Positions 21,262-31,213 of a stretch of 64,000 bases of DNA are shown here, in pieces; position 1 is the stretch's first letter, and every line of letters begins with the position of its first letter. The position numbers were made by a program, and so were the translations under genes. Where the stretch lies: positions 1 to 64,000 of the forward strand of contig NZ_KB907935.1 in assembly GCF_000382285.1 (NCBI RefSeq). The letters run 5' to 3'. The stretch comes from Solimonas variicoloris DSM 15731. Lineage in GTDB: Bacteria > Pseudomonadota > Gammaproteobacteria > Nevskiales > Nevskiaceae. The notes under the pieces were generated by a model. The model was not told the DNA's origin. It was given only the letters and a program-made list of their open reading frames with translations, and did no database searches.

Positions 21262-23064
21262 GTGCGTCAGGATCACATTCGCAACTTCTGCATCATCGCG
21301 CACATCGACCACGGCAAGTCGACGCTCGCCGACCGCTTCATCCAGCTGACGGGTGGCCTCGAAGCGCGCGAGATGCAGGCCCAGGTGCTCGACAATAATC
21401 CGATCGAGCGCGAGCGCGGCATCACGATCAAGGCGCAGGCGGTGCAGCTGCACTATCGCGCGAAGAACGGCGAGCTCTATCAGTTCAACCTCATCGACAC
21501 GCCGGGACACGTCGACTTCTCGTACGAGGTCAGCCGCTCGCTGGCCGCCTGCGAAGGCGCGCTGCTGGTCGTCGACGCCTCGCAGGGCGTCGAGGCGCAA
21601 TCGGTCGCCAACTGCTACACCGCGCTCGAGCAGAACCTCGAGGTGCTGCCGGTGCTCAACAAGATCGACCTGCAGAACGCCGAGCCCGAGCGCGTCTGCG
21701 ACGAGATCGAACAGGTGATCGGCATTCCGGCGACCGACGCGCTGCGCATTTCGGCCAAGACCGGTCTCGGCGTGCCGGACGTGCTCGAAGCCGTCGTCGA
21801 GAAGCTGCCGCCGCCGAACGGCGATCCGGAAGGCAAGCTGCAGGCCTCGATCGTCGACTCGTGGTTCGACAACTATCTGGGCGTCGTCTCGCTGGTGCGC
21901 ATCTTCAACGGCTCGGTTAAGAAGGGCCAGAAGATCCGCGTGATGTCGACCGGCAAGGACTACGAAATCACGATGATGGGCGTGCACGCGCCCAAGCGCG
22001 TGTTCAAGGACCAGCTCGAGTGCGGCGAGGTCGGCTTCATCGTCGCTGGCATCAAGGACATCTTCGGCGCGCCGGTCGGCGACACGCTGACGCTGGCCAG
22101 CAACCCCTGCGCCGAGGCGCTGCCCGGCTACCGGCAGGTGCAGCCGCGCGTGTTCGCCGGCATGTTCCCGGTCGACGCCGACGATTTCGAGGACTTCCGC
22201 GAATCGCTGCAGAAGCTGCGCCTCAACGATTCGGCGCTGCAGTTCGAGCCGGAGAACTCGACGGCGCTGGGCTTCGGCTTTCGCATCGGCTTCCTCGGCA
22301 TGCTGCACATGGAAATCGTGCAGGAGCGCCTGGAGCGCGAGTACAACCTCAACCTGATCACGACCGCACCGTCGGTGGTCTACGAGGTCGAGAAGAACGA
22401 CGGCGAGGTCATCAGGGTCGACAACCCGGCCGAGCTGCCGGAGCCCGGCTTCATCAATGAGCTGCGCGAACCGATCATCAACGCCCGCATCCTGATGCCG
22501 CCCGATTACGTCGGCTCGGTCATGCAGCTGTGCATGGAAAAGCGCGGCGTGCAGAAGAACCTGCGCTATCTCGGCAGCCAGGTGCAGATGGAAGTCGAGA
22601 TGCCGATGGCCGAGGTCGTGCTCGACTTCTTCGACCGCCTGAAGAGCGTGTCGCGCGGCTATGCCTCGTTCGAGTACGAGTTCGTGCGCTTCCAGGCGGC
22701 CGATCTGGTCAAGCTCGACGTGCTGGTCAACGGCGACAAGGTCGATGCCCTGGCTTCGATCGTGCATCGCGACAGCGCCTATCCGCGTGGCCGCGATCTG
22801 TGCGAGCGCATGCAGGAAGTCATCCACCGCCAGATGTTCGACATCGCCATCCAGGCGGCGATCGGCGCCAAGATCATCGCCCGCTCGACGGTCAAGGCGC
22901 TGCGCAAGGACGTCACCGCCAAGTGTTACGGTGGCGACACCTCGCGCAAGAAGAAGCTTCTCGAAAAGCAGAAGGAAGGCAAGAAGCGGATGAAGCAGGT
23001 CGGCTCGGTGGAAATTCCGCAGGAAGCCTTCCTTGCGGTGCTGGGCGTCGAAAAGAAAAAGTAG
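21262..23064 (+). CDS. lepA: elongation factor 4 (LepA), back-translocating GTPase
   Basis: The 600-residue ribosome-bound GTPase has G1 [14 protein letters not shown]2 around [11 protein letters not shown]3 [13 protein letters not shown]4 NKIDL and the LepA-specific C-terminal segment [17 protein letters not shown]. The start is GTG at 21262. A TATACT -10-like hexamer lies at 21176-21181, before the gene. It acts during initiation and ribosome assembly or stalling. Confidence 0.97.
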   Translation: MRQDHIRNFCIIAHIDHGKSTLADRFIQLTGGLEAREMQAQVLDNNPIERERGITIKAQAVQLHYRAKNGELYQFNLIDTPGHVDFSYEVSRSLAACEGALLVVDASQGVEAQSVANCYTALEQNLEVLPVLNKIDLQNAEPERVCDEIEQVIGIPATDALRISAKTGLGVPDVLEAVVEKLPPPNGDPEGKLQASIVDSWFDNYLGVVSLVRIFNGSVKKGQKIRVMSTGKDYEITMMGVHAPKRVFKDQLECGEVGFIVAGIKDIFGAPVGDTLTLASNPCAEALPGYRQVQPRVFAGMFPVDADDFEDFRESLQKLRLNDSALQFEPENSTALGFGFRIGFLGMLHMEIVQERLEREYNLNLITTAPSVVYEVEKNDGEVIRVDNPAELPEPGFINELREPIINARILMPPDYVGSVMQLCMEKRGVQKNLRYLGSQVQMEVEMPMAEVVLDFFDRLKSVSRGYASFEYEFVRFQAADLVKLDVLVNGDKVDALASIVHRDSAYPRGRDLCERMQEVIHRQMFDIAIQAAIGAKIIARSTVKALRKDVTAKCYGGDTSRKKKLLEKQKEGKKRMKQVGSVEIPQEAFLAVLGVEKKK

Positions 23065-23098
23065 TCACTCACGACAGACACGGACTCGAAGACAGGCC

Positions 23099-23893
23099 AT
23101 GCAGGGGATACATTGGGATTTCGCCGTCATCCTGACGGTGCTGACGCTGGTGACCGGCGTCGTCTGGCTGCTCGACAAGCTCTGGCTCGGCCCACGCCGG
23201 CGCGCCAAGCTGGCGCTCGACGCGGTCGATCAGCCGAGCAGCTTCGTCGATTTCTGCCGCTCGTTCTTCCCGGTGATCTTCGCCGTGCTGATGCTGCGCT
23301 CGTTCGTCGCCGAGCCGTTCCGTATTCCGTCCGGCTCGATGATCCCGACGCTGCTGGTCGGCGACTTCATCCTCGTCAACAAGTTTACTTACGGCCTGCG
23401 CGATCCGGTCTTCCACCACAAGTTCGTCGAGCTCGGCGAACCGCAGCGCGGCGACGTCGTCGTGTTCCGCTGGCCGGTCGATCCGACCAAGGATTTCATC
23501 AAGCGCATCATCGGCCTGCCGGGCGACCACATCGTCTATCGCAACAAGCAGCTGTTCGTGAACGGCGAGCCGGCGACGCTGGATCCGGACGGCGCCTATA
23601 CGGCGCCGGGCCTGCCACCGCCGGGCGTCGTCTACCGCATGAAGGAGCACCTGGGCCCGGTCGAGCACGACATTCTCGTCAATCCGGGGCGTCCGGCCGA
23701 TGACTTCGAGTTCATCGTGCCGCCGGGCGAATACTACGCGATGGGCGACAACCGCGACGGTTCCGACGACAGCCGTCGCTGGGGCACGGTGCCGGAGCGC
23801 AATCTGGTCGGCAAGGCCTTCTTCATCTGGATGTCGTGGGACAGCGACCGCACCCGCGTCGACTTCTCGCGCATCGGCGGCAGCGTCCGGTAA
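23099..23893 (+). CDS. lepB: signal peptidase I
   Basis: This 264-residue inner-membrane protease removes signal peptides. It has two N-terminal helices, the catalytic Ser in IPSGSMIPTL, the catalytic Lys in FIKRIIGLPGD, and the conserved box MGDNRDGSDDSRRWG. I chose the ATG at 23099 (MQGIHWDFAV); the upstream frame overlaps lepA. The lepA-lepB order is standard. Confidence 0.96.
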   Translation: MQGIHWDFAVILTVLTLVTGVVWLLDKLWLGPRRRAKLALDAVDQPSSFVDFCRSFFPVIFAVLMLRSFVAEPFRIPSGSMIPTLLVGDFILVNKFTYGLRDPVFHHKFVELGEPQRGDVVVFRWPVDPTKDFIKRIIGLPGDHIVYRNKQLFVNGEPATLDPDGAYTAPGLPPPGVVYRMKEHLGPVEHDILVNPGRPADDFEFIVPPGEYYAMGDNRDGSDDSRRWGTVPERNLVGKAFFIWMSWDSDRTRVDFSRIGGSVR

Positions 23894-23922
23894 GCTTGCG
23901 TCGCGCAAACGGGAGGGGTTCT

Positions 23923-24303
23923 ATGCGTTCGCTACACCGTCAACGGGGCCTGGGCTGGTTCGGGCTGCTGTTCGTGCTGGGCATCATCGCTTTCGCGGCG
24001 ATCGTTGCCGTCAAGACCATGCCGATGTACCTGAATCAGATGAAGGTCACCTCGGCGATCAACAAGATCGCCGCCGATCCGGACAACGCCAACGCCGATC
24101 CGACGTCGATCCGCAGCGATCTGCAGAGGTACTGGGATATCGACGACGTGCAGTACCTGGCGGTGTCCGACGTCAAGATCAAGCGCTCCGAGCGCGGCCG
24201 CTTCATCAGCTACGACTACGAAGCGCGCGAGCGGCTGTTCTACAACATCTACATCGTCATCCACTTCGCGGCCGACGTGCCGCTGGCGAACGTACAGTCT
24301 TGA
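23923..24303 (+). CDS. DUF4845 membrane protein
   Basis: The 126-residue protein has one N-terminal transmembrane segment (LGWFGLLFVLGIIAFAAIVAV), pseudopilin-like in look, and a periplasmic domain. GGGAGGGG lies 5 bases before the ATG. The family sits between lepB and rnc in many gammaproteobacteria. No firm function is known. It overlaps the rnc start. Confidence 0.88.
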   Translation: MRSLHRQRGLGWFGLLFVLGIIAFAAIVAVKTMPMYLNQMKVTSAINKIAADPDNANADPTSIRSDLQRYWDIDDVQYLAVSDVKIKRSERGRFISYDYEARERLFYNIYIVIHFAADVPLANVQS

Positions 24304-24983
24304 CGAAAGCGGTCCAGAAGCTCGAGCAGCGGCTCGGCTACCACTTCAACGATGCGTCGCTGCTGTCGCAGGCGCTGACGCATCGCAGCGTCGGTCATCT
24401 CAACAACGAACGCCTCGAGTTCCTCGGCGACGCGCTGGTGAACTTCGTCGTCGCCGACGTGCTGTTCCGCGCCAAGGCCAAGGCCGAGGAGGGCGCACTG
24501 TCGCGTCTGCGCGCCAGCCTCGTGCGCGAGGAAACGCTGGCCCTGCTGGCGCGCGGCCTGGAGCTCAGCGAGGCCTTGACGCTCGGCGAGAGCGAGCTGA
24601 AGTCCGGCGGCTTTCGCCGCGACTCCATCCTCGCCGACGCCTTCGAGGCCATGCTCGGCGCCGTCTATCTCGATGGCGGTTTCGCGGCCGCGCGGGACGT
24701 CTGCGAGCGGCTGTTCGCGGCGCTGCTCGCGGATCTGCCGGACGCCGACGCGCTCAAGGACGCCAAGACGCAGCTGCAGGAGTGGCTGCAGGCCCGCGGC
24801 CGGCCGCTGCCGCGCTATGAGGTGATCGAGGAAAGCGGACCTCCGCATCGCCGCCGCTTTCACGTGCGGGCCAGCCTGTCCGACGCCGAGACCGCCGCCG
24901 ACGCGCACGGCTCCAGCCGCCGCGCCGCCGAGCAGGACGCCGCGCGCGCGCTGCTGCAGGCCTTACAATCCGCCCATGCGTAG
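24300..24983 (+). CDS. rnc: ribonuclease III
   Basis: The 227-residue endonuclease cuts double-stranded RNA in rRNA and mRNA processing. It has the catalytic signature NERLEFLGDALV, the acidic LADAFEAMLGAVYLD and a C-terminal dsRNA-binding domain (KTQLQEWLQARG to EQDAARALL). The start is most likely TTG at 24300, overlapping the DUF4845 stop by 4 bases, since no ATG precedes the conserved N-terminus. Confidence 0.95.
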   Translation: MTKAVQKLEQRLGYHFNDASLLSQALTHRSVGHLNNERLEFLGDALVNFVVADVLFRAKAKAEEGALSRLRASLVREETLALLARGLELSEALTLGESELKSGGFRRDSILADAFEAMLGAVYLDGGFAAARDVCERLFAALLADLPDADALKDAKTQLQEWLQARGRPLPRYEVIEESGPPHRRRFHVRASLSDAETAADAHGSSRRAAEQDAARALLQALQSAHA

Positions 24984-25036
24984 CGCCGCCGCGGGACGGC
25001 GCCACGTCCATCGCGCCGGCCTTGCCGGCCGGCGTC

Positions 25037-25942
25037 ATGAATTCAACGGAGCAGGTCTTGCATAGCGGCATCGTGTCCATCGTCGGGCGGCCCAACGTGG
25101 GGAAATCCTCCCTGCTCAATGCGCTCGTCGGCCGCAAGGTCAGCATCGTCTCGCACAAGCCGCAGACGACGCGGCATCGCATCCAGGGCGTCGTCAACCG
25201 CGATGCCGGGCAGATCGTGTTCGTCGACACGCCGGGCCTGCATCGCCGCGAGACGCGCAAGCTCAATCGCGTGATGAACGAGCAGGCGGCGGCGAGCCTG
25301 TACGACGTCGACCTGATCGTGCTGGTCGTCGAGGCCGGGCGCTGGACCGACGAGGACGAGGCGGTGCTCAAGCGCCTCGATGGCGTCGAGGCACCGGTCG
25401 GACTGGTCGTCAACAAGGTCGACCGCATCGAGGACAAGGCGGCGCTGCTGCCGGAGCTGCAGAAGCTCTCGGCGCTGCGCGATTTCGCGTTCGTCGTGCC
25501 GCTGTCGGCGCTCAAGCGCAACAACGTCGATGCGCTGCTCGGCGAGCTGTTCCAGCGCCTGCCGGACGGTCCGCCGCTGTATCCGGAGGACCAGATCGTC
25601 GGCTATGACGACGCCTTTCTGGTGTCCGAGATCGTGCGCGAGAAGCTGACGCGCAATCTGCATCAGGAACTGCCGTACTCGCTGACCGTCGGCGTCGAGC
25701 AATACGAGCGCGAAGGCCGCCTCGACCGCATCGAGGCGGTGATCTGGGTCGAGCGCGAAGGCCAGAAGAAGATCGTCATCGGCGAGGACGGCGAGACGCT
25801 CAAGCAGGTCGGCACCAGTGCCCGCCGCGAACTGGAGCGTCTGCTCGGGCGCAAGGTTTTCCTCAAGCTCTGGTGCCGCGTGCGCGAGAACTGGAGCGAC
25901 GATCTGAAGGCGCTCAAGCAGTTCGGTCTGACCGGCGAATAG
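25037..25942 (+). CDS. era: GTPase Era
   Basis: The 301-residue protein for 30S maturation has G1 GRPNVGKSSLLN, G3 DTPGLH and G4 NKVD. A C-terminal KH domain (EGQKKIVIGEDGETLKQVG) binds the 16S rRNA 3' end. I used the ATG at 25037. It follows rnc by 53 bases, as in most relatives. Confidence 0.96.
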   Translation: MNSTEQVLHSGIVSIVGRPNVGKSSLLNALVGRKVSIVSHKPQTTRHRIQGVVNRDAGQIVFVDTPGLHRRETRKLNRVMNEQAAASLYDVDLIVLVVEAGRWTDEDEAVLKRLDGVEAPVGLVVNKVDRIEDKAALLPELQKLSALRDFAFVVPLSALKRNNVDALLGELFQRLPDGPPLYPEDQIVGYDDAFLVSEIVREKLTRNLHQELPYSLTVGVEQYEREGRLDRIEAVIWVEREGQKKIVIGEDGETLKQVGTSARRELERLLGRKVFLKLWCRVRENWSDDLKALKQFGLTGE

Positions 25943-26029
25943 AGGCGCTCCGGCAATGCGCCGCGCTGCGGTGCCGCATGGCCTGCCGACGCGCCGAACG
26001 GGCGCGAATCGACCGACCCTGAGGACCTG

Positions 26030-26764
26030 ATGCGCGCGCGCGCTTCGCTCGAACCGGCCTATCTGCTCAACCGCAGGCCCTATGGCGACAGCAGCCTGCT
26101 GCTTGAAGCCTTCACGCGCGAGCACGGCCGCATCGGCCTGATCGCGCGCGGCGCGCGGGGTGCGAAGTCCAAGCTGCGTGGCCTGTTGCAGCCGTTCGAG
26201 CCGCTGCTGCTGAGCTGGCATGCCGGTGGCGAGCTGGCCACCCTGAGCGGCGCCGAGAGCGCCGGCCCGCCGCTCGGCGTCGAGGGCGAGCGCGTGTTCT
26301 ACGGCTGGTATCTCAACGAGCTGCTGCTGCGTCTGCTGCAACGCCAGGATGCTCATCCGCTGCTGTTCGATGCGTATGTGCTGACCGTGCAGCAGCTGCC
26401 CGGCGAGGCCGGCCATGCCCAGGACGCGCTGCGTCTGTTCGAGAAGACCCTGCTCGCCGAGATCGGCTACGGCCTGCTGCTGCCCGACGATCTGGACGCC
26501 GCCCGCCGCTATCACTACGACCCGGACATGGGGCCGCGGCCGGCGGCCGATACCGACGCCAGCGCTTACGCGGGCGCCAGCCTGATCGCGCTGCGCGATG
26601 AGCAGTTCGATACGGCACAGGCGCGCGGCGACGCGCGGCGGCTGCTGCGCACGGCGCTCGCCGTGCATCTCGGCCCGCGGCCCTTGCAGACCGCGCAGCT
26701 GCTGCGCGAGATGCGCGGCGTTCGCGAGCCGGGCGGCCCACCGCCGCGATCCCCGGCGGTGTGA
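26030..26764 (+). CDS. recO: DNA repair protein RecO
   Basis: The 244-residue protein of the RecFOR pathway has an N-terminal OB fold (AYLLNRRPYGDSSLLLEAFT) and a helical region. The C-terminal half lacks the zinc cysteines, as in many gammaproteobacterial RecO. It helps load RecA on SSB-coated DNA. Its place between era and pdxJ is standard. Confidence 0.92.
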   Translation: MRARASLEPAYLLNRRPYGDSSLLLEAFTREHGRIGLIARGARGAKSKLRGLLQPFEPLLLSWHAGGELATLSGAESAGPPLGVEGERVFYGWYLNELLLRLLQRQDAHPLLFDAYVLTVQQLPGEAGHAQDALRLFEKTLLAEIGYGLLLPDDLDAARRYHYDPDMGPRPAADTDASAYAGASLIALRDEQFDTAQARGDARRLLRTALAVHLGPRPLQTAQLLREMRGVREPGGPPPRSPAV

Positions 26765-26821
26765 ACTGGCCCTAGAATGGCCGTCCCGATTTCCGCCTCA
26801 CGCCTTCGGATCCGACCCGCC

Positions 26822-27571
26822 ATGTCCTCGCGCCGCGCGCCTCCCGCCATCCGCCTCGGCGTCAACGTCGACCACGTCGCCACGATCCGCCAGGCACGCG
26901 GCACCGCCTATCCCGATCCGGTCGAGGCGGCCAAGCTCGCGCTCGCCGCCGGTGCGGCCAGCATCACCCTGCACCTGCGTGAGGATCGTCGCCACATCCA
27001 GGACCGCGACGTCGCCGCGCTGGTCGCGCACGACGCGCGCATCGTCAATCTGGAAATGGCGGTGACCGAGGACATGCTGCGCCTGGCCTGCCGCTGGAAG
27101 CCGGCCTGCGTCTGTCTGGTGCCGGAAAAGCGCGTCGAGCTGACGACCGAAGGCGGCCTCGATGTCGCCGGTCAGCTCGACGCCGTGCGCGACGCCTGTG
27201 CGCGGCTGGCGCGCGCCGGCATCCAGGTCGCGCTGTTCATCGATGCCGATCCGCTGCAGCTCAAGGCGGCGCGGCGCAGCGGCGCGCCGCATCTGGAAAT
27301 CCATACCGGGCGCTACGCCGATACGCGCGGCCGCGCGCAGACGGCCGAGCTGCAGCGCATCGCCACATTCGCGCGCACGGCGCGGCGCGCCGGTTTCGAA
27401 GTGCACGCCGGCCACGGCCTGACGGTCGACAACGTCGGCGCGATCGCGCGCATCCCCGACATCGTCGAACTCAACATCGGCCACGCGATCGTCGCGCGCG
27501 CGCTGACGCTCGGGCTGCCGGCGGCCGTCGCCGAGATGCGCCGCGCGATGCACGAGGCGCGCGCCGCATGA
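26822..27571 (+). CDS. pdxJ: pyridoxine 5'-phosphate synthase
   Basis: The 249-residue enzyme condenses amino-acetone phosphate and deoxyxylulose phosphate to make vitamin B6. Signatures are [16 protein letters not shown] near the start, [11 protein letters not shown] and [10 protein letters not shown] chose the ATG at 26822; an ATG at 26777 would add 15 residues with no conserved content. It overlaps acpS by 4 bases (ATGA). Confidence 0.95.
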   Translation: MSSRRAPPAIRLGVNVDHVATIRQARGTAYPDPVEAAKLALAAGAASITLHLREDRRHIQDRDVAALVAHDARIVNLEMAVTEDMLRLACRWKPACVCLVPEKRVELTTEGGLDVAGQLDAVRDACARLARAGIQVALFIDADPLQLKAARRSGAPHLEIHTGRYADTRGRAQTAELQRIATFARTARRAGFEVHAGHGLTVDNVGAIARIPDIVELNIGHAIVARALTLGLPAAVAEMRRAMHEARAA

Positions 27572-27975
27572 AGGCGGCGGCGCCGTCGTTCGTGTCCGGG
27601 GTGTACGGCATCGGTGTCGACGTGCTGCGCGTCGAGCGCATGCAGAAGTTGCTCGACAAGCACGGCAGCAAGCTGCTGCTGCGCCTGCTGGCGCCGCGCG
27701 AGCTGCGCGAGGTGCGCGCGCGCAGCAACCGCGCGCGCGCGCTGGCGATGTGCTGGGCGGCCAAGGAAGCCTTCGTCAAGGCGCTCGGCACCGGCTTCGA
27801 CGGCATCGGCTGGCGCGAGGTCGGCGTGATCCGCGAGGCGAACGGCCGGCCGGTGCTGATCTACGACCGCAAGATGCGCGCGCGACTCAAGGCGCTCGGC
27901 ATCGGCGCCGCGCATGTCTCGCTCAGCGACGACGGCGGCCTGGTCTGCGCTTACGTGATCCTCGAACGCGCCTGA
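27568..27975 (+). CDS. acpS: holo-[acyl-carrier-protein] synthase
   Basis: This 135-residue phosphopantetheinyl transferase activates acyl carrier protein. It has the metal-binding [11 protein letters not shown] and the motif [14 protein letters not shown]. The ATG overlaps the pdxJ stop. The stop codon lies in a 9-bp tandem repeat that brings two more in-frame TGA codons. Confidence 0.93.
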   Translation: MKAAAPSFVSGVYGIGVDVLRVERMQKLLDKHGSKLLLRLLAPRELREVRARSNRARALAMCWAAKEAFVKALGTGFDGIGWREVGVIREANGRPVLIYDRKMRARLKALGIGAAHVSLSDDGGLVCAYVILERA

Positions 27976-27993
27976 CGCGCCTGACGCGCCTGA
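27967..27993 (+). repeat. three tandem copies of CGCGCCTGA across the acpS stop
   Basis: The 9-base unit CGCGCCTGA occurs at 27967-27975, 27976-27984 and 27985-27993. Because the unit is a multiple of three, each copy places a TGA in the acpS frame. Confidence 0.9.
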
Positions 27994-28008
27994 CGCGCGC
28001 CGCGGCGT

Positions 28009-30282
28009 TCAGGCCGAGTGGTGCATCGCCGCGAGCGTGTCGTCGACGGCGGCGCGCACGCTGTCCAGTTCGCGTCGCGCGGCCGGCCCTTTCTTCAGCG
28101 AGTCGGCGTGGCGCAGCCATTCCTCGACCGCGGCCGTGGTCTGCCGCAGCTGGGCGAGGTGATAGAACGCCGCGGTGCCGCGCAAGGTGTGCGCGGCCTC
28201 GCGGGCGCGTTCGAGCTCGCCGGCCGAGAAGGCCTTCTCGAGTTCGGCGAACTGCAGCGGCAGTTCCGCCTTGAGCAGGGCCAGCAATTCCGGATCCCGG
28301 GTCAGCTTGGCGGCGGCGTGGCGCGGCCGCTGCGAGTTCGGCGTCAGCGCGGCGAGCAGCTGCGAATCGTCGAACGGCTTGATCAATACCGCGTCGGCGC
28401 CGGCATCGAGGAAGGCCTGGCGCTCGTCCGGATCGAGATGGGCGCTGACCGCGAGGATGCGGCAGCGCGTCGCTGCGCCGCCCTCGGCTTCGCGAATCGC
28501 GCGTGCAGCGCCGGGACCGTCGAGCTTGGGCATGTGCGCGTCGATCAGCGCGATGTCCGGGCGCTCGTCCTGCCAGCGCTCGAAGGCGTCGCGGCCGTCG
28601 ACGGCCTCCGAGGTCTTCAGGCCCAGATGCGCGCACAGCGCGGCGAGGTAGCGGCGGTTGGCAGCGTTGTTATCGGCGATCAGCGCATGGCGGCCGGCGA
28701 GCGGCAGGGCGCTGCCGTCGTGGTCGCTGAGCAGGCGGGCGATGTCCTCGTAGAGCCGCTTGCGCGTCACCGACTTGGGATGGCACAGCGTTGCGCCGGC
28801 CTGGCGGATCTGTTCGAGCACCGGCGGCGACACCGAATTGACGAGCACCACGGTCGAGGTCGTGCCGCGGCTGCGCTGCAGCAGCTCGGCGATCGCCGGC
28901 TGTTCGACGTCGCGCGGCATCAGGCCGAGCACGACCAGCGCCGGGCGGCGTTCGACCGCGGTGTTGAACAGCGCCTCGGACAGCGCCTCGGCCGATTCGA
29001 AGCCGTCGACCGACAGGCCCCAGAACTCGAACCAGTGCCGCCAGGCCAGGCGCGCCGCGGCGTGCGGCTCGTAGAGCCAGACGCGGTGTTCGCCGAGCGG
29101 TTCGTCGTCGTGCGGCGCCGATTCGGCGGCGGCGATCAGCTTGAACGGCAGCAGCACGCTGAAGGTCGAGCCTTTGCCGACCTCGCTGTCGAGGCTGATC
29201 TCGCCGCCCATCAGCTCGGCGAGCTTGCGCGAGATCGACAGGCCGAGGCCGCTGCTGCCGACCTGCGTGCCGCCGATCTGGCGGAACGGCTGGAACAGGC
29301 GCGCGCGCGCGTCTGGCGCGATGCCGATGCCGGTGTCGGAGACCGCGAAGCGCAGCCAGGTGCGGCCGGTTTCCTCGCGTTCGCCCATCACGCGCAGCAC
29401 CACGGCGCCGCGCGGCGTGAACTTGATGGCGTTCGACAGCAGGTTGGTGAGGATCTGGCGCAGGCGCTGGCTGTCGCCGCGCAGCTCGCGCGGCACGTCG
29501 TGGTAGATGATGCGGACCAGCTCCAGCTCCTTCTCGTAGGCCAGCGGCGCGAGCAGGGCGATGGTGCTCTCGACCACCTCGTAGAGGTCGAAGCGCAGTT
29601 CGTCGAGCTTGAGGCGGCCGGCTTCGATGCGGCTCCAGTCGAGCAGGTCGTTGATCATCGACAGCAGCGCGCGCGCCGACTTGTCGAGCGTGTCGAGGTG
29701 CTCGCGCTGTTCGTGGTCGAGCGGCGTGCGGCGCAGCAGATCGGCGTAGCCGAGAATGCCGGTCAGCGGCGTGCGCAGCTCGTGCGACATGCTGGCCAGG
29801 CGCTCGCTCTGGGCGCGCGCTTCGTCCTGCTCGCGCGCCGCGGCGCCGCGCAGTTTCTGGTTCTGCTCGGCGTACTCGTCGCGCTCGCGCTTGAAGCGCA
29901 GCGTCTGTTCGGCGACGCGCGCGTCGAAGCCGGCGCGCAGCTCGGCGTACTGCTGGGCGACGCGGTTGAGGTCGCGGGCCAGATCCTGGGCCAAGCCGGG
30001 CAGGTCGTCCGGCGCGCGCACTTCGAGGCGGCCGCTGGCCAGGGCGCGCAGCGTCAGGCCGATCGCGCCGAACGCGCGCCGCGCGGTGCGCACGAAGGCC
30101 AGCGCCAGCGCCAGGCCGGCGACGGCGACGCTCAGCGCCAGCATCGTGCGCAGCAGCGGCGGGATCTGCATCGGGCCGCTCCAGGTCGTCAGCGCCACGG
30201 TGAAGGCGATGCCGACCAGCGCCAGGAACGCCCAGGCACCCGGCAGCAGACGACGGCTGTAACCACGCTCGGCTTCGCGCAA
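28009..30282 (-). CDS. gacS: hybrid sensor histidine kinase, GacS/BarA type
   Basis: This 757-residue inner-membrane kinase has two transmembrane helices (about 14-34 and 44-65) with only a few residues between them. A HAMP-like linker and coiled coil follow, then HisKA with His167 (SMSHELRTPL) and HATPase motifs N284 (LLSNAIKF), DTGIG and GLGLSI. Next is a receiver-like domain at 399-520 with no phospho-Asp, a true receiver with Asp581 (LIDAHMPKLDG) and an HPt with His698 (AHTLRG). Its place beside cysM and rlmD matches gacS/barA loci, which drive post-transcriptional control through Csr/Rsm small RNAs. The response regulator gene is not in the window. Confidence 0.88.
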   Translation of the reverse strand: MREAERGYSRRLLPGAWAFLALVGIAFTVALTTWSGPMQIPPLLRTMLALSVAVAGLALALAFVRTARRAFGAIGLTLRALASGRLEVRAPDDLPGLAQDLARDLNRVAQQYAELRAGFDARVAEQTLRFKRERDEYAEQNQKLRGAAAREQDEARAQSERLASMSHELRTPLTGILGYADLLRRTPLDHEQREHLDTLDKSARALLSMINDLLDWSRIEAGRLKLDELRFDLYEVVESTIALLAPLAYEKELELVRIIYHDVPRELRGDSQRLRQILTNLLSNAIKFTPRGAVVLRVMGEREETGRTWLRFAVSDTGIGIAPDARARLFQPFRQIGGTQVGSSGLGLSISRKLAELMGGEISLDSEVGKGSTFSVLLPFKLIAAAESAPHDDEPLGEHRVWLYEPHAAARLAWRHWFEFWGLSVDGFESAEALSEALFNTAVERRPALVVLGLMPRDVEQPAIAELLQRSRGTTSTVVLVNSVSPPVLEQIRQAGATLCHPKSVTRKRLYEDIARLLSDHDGSALPLAGRHALIADNNAANRRYLAALCAHLGLKTSEAVDGRDAFERWQDERPDIALIDAHMPKLDGPGAARAIREAEGGAATRCRILAVSAHLDPDERQAFLDAGADAVLIKPFDDSQLLAALTPNSQRPRHAAAKLTRDPELLALLKAELPLQFAELEKAFSAGELERAREAAHTLRGTAAFYHLAQLRQTTAAVEEWLRHADSLKKGPAARRELDSVRAAVDDTLAAMHHSA

Positions 30283-30322
30283 GCTTTAGGCCCCCTCGTG
30301 CAACTCGCGTAAAATTCGGCAC

Positions 30323-31213
30323 ATGACCTATGCAACCCTGGCCGATTTTATCGGCAATACGCCGCTTGCCCAGCTCAAGCGCCTGCCCGGCGTCGGCAAC
30401 AACACCCTGCTCGTCAAGCTGGAGGGCAACAATCCGGCCGGCTCGGTCAAGGACCGGCCCGCCTATTCGATGATCCGGCGCGCCGAGGAGCGCGGCGAGA
30501 TCCGTCCGGGCGACGTGCTGATCGAGGCGACCAGCGGCAATACCGGCATCGCCCTGGCGATGGCGGCGACCGTCAAGGGCTACAAGATGGTGCTGATCAT
30601 GCCCGAGCACCTGTCGGTCGAGCGCCGCGCGGTGATGAAGGCGTTCGGCGCCGAGCTGATCCTGGTCAGCAAGGCCGAGGGCATGGAGGGCGCGCGCGAC
30701 CTCGCGCTGAAGATGCAGGCCGAAGGGCGCGGCAAGGTTCTCGACCAGTTCGCCAATCCGGACAACCCGCGCGCCCACTACGAGGGCACCGCGCCGGAGA
30801 TCTGGAAGGCGACGCAGGGCCGCATCACCCACTTCGTGTCGAGCATGGGCACGACCGGCACGATCATGGGCTGCTCGCGCTACCTCAAGGAGCAGAACCC
30901 CGGCGTGCAGGTGATCGGCGTGCAGCCGGACGGCGAATCGTCGATTCCCGGCATCCGCAAGTGGCCGGAAGCCTATCTGCCGGCGATCTTCGACCGCTCG
31001 CGGGTCGATCGCGTCATCGAGGTCTCGGCGCAGGACGCCGAGGACACCATGCGCCTGGCCGGCACCCGCGAGGGCCTGTTCTGCGGGCCGTCGTCCGGCG
31101 GCGCGCTGTGGGCGGCGCTGCAGCTGTGCCGCGAAGTCGAGAACGCGACGATCGTCAGCATCGTCTGCGACCGCGGCGACCGCTACATCTCGACCGGCGT
31201 CTTCCCGTCGTGA
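30323..31213 (+). CDS. cysM: cysteine synthase B (O-acetylserine sulfhydrylase)
   Basis: This 296-residue PLP enzyme has the lysine that binds PLP in NPAGSVKDRPAY, the phosphate loop ATSGNTGIAL, and SSMGTTGTIMG. The active-site stretch VQPDGESSIPGIRKWP is CysM-like rather than CysK-like. It makes cysteine from O-acetylserine and sulfide or thiosulfate. It is divergent from the sensor kinase and overlaps the next gene. Confidence 0.94.
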   Translation: MTYATLADFIGNTPLAQLKRLPGVGNNTLLVKLEGNNPAGSVKDRPAYSMIRRAEERGEIRPGDVLIEATSGNTGIALAMAATVKGYKMVLIMPEHLSVERRAVMKAFGAELILVSKAEGMEGARDLALKMQAEGRGKVLDQFANPDNPRAHYEGTAPEIWKATQGRITHFVSSMGTTGTIMGCSRYLKEQNPGVQVIGVQPDGESSIPGIRKWPEAYLPAIFDRSRVDRVIEVSAQDAEDTMRLAGTREGLFCGPSSGGALWAALQLCREVENATIVSIVCDRGDRYISTGVFPS

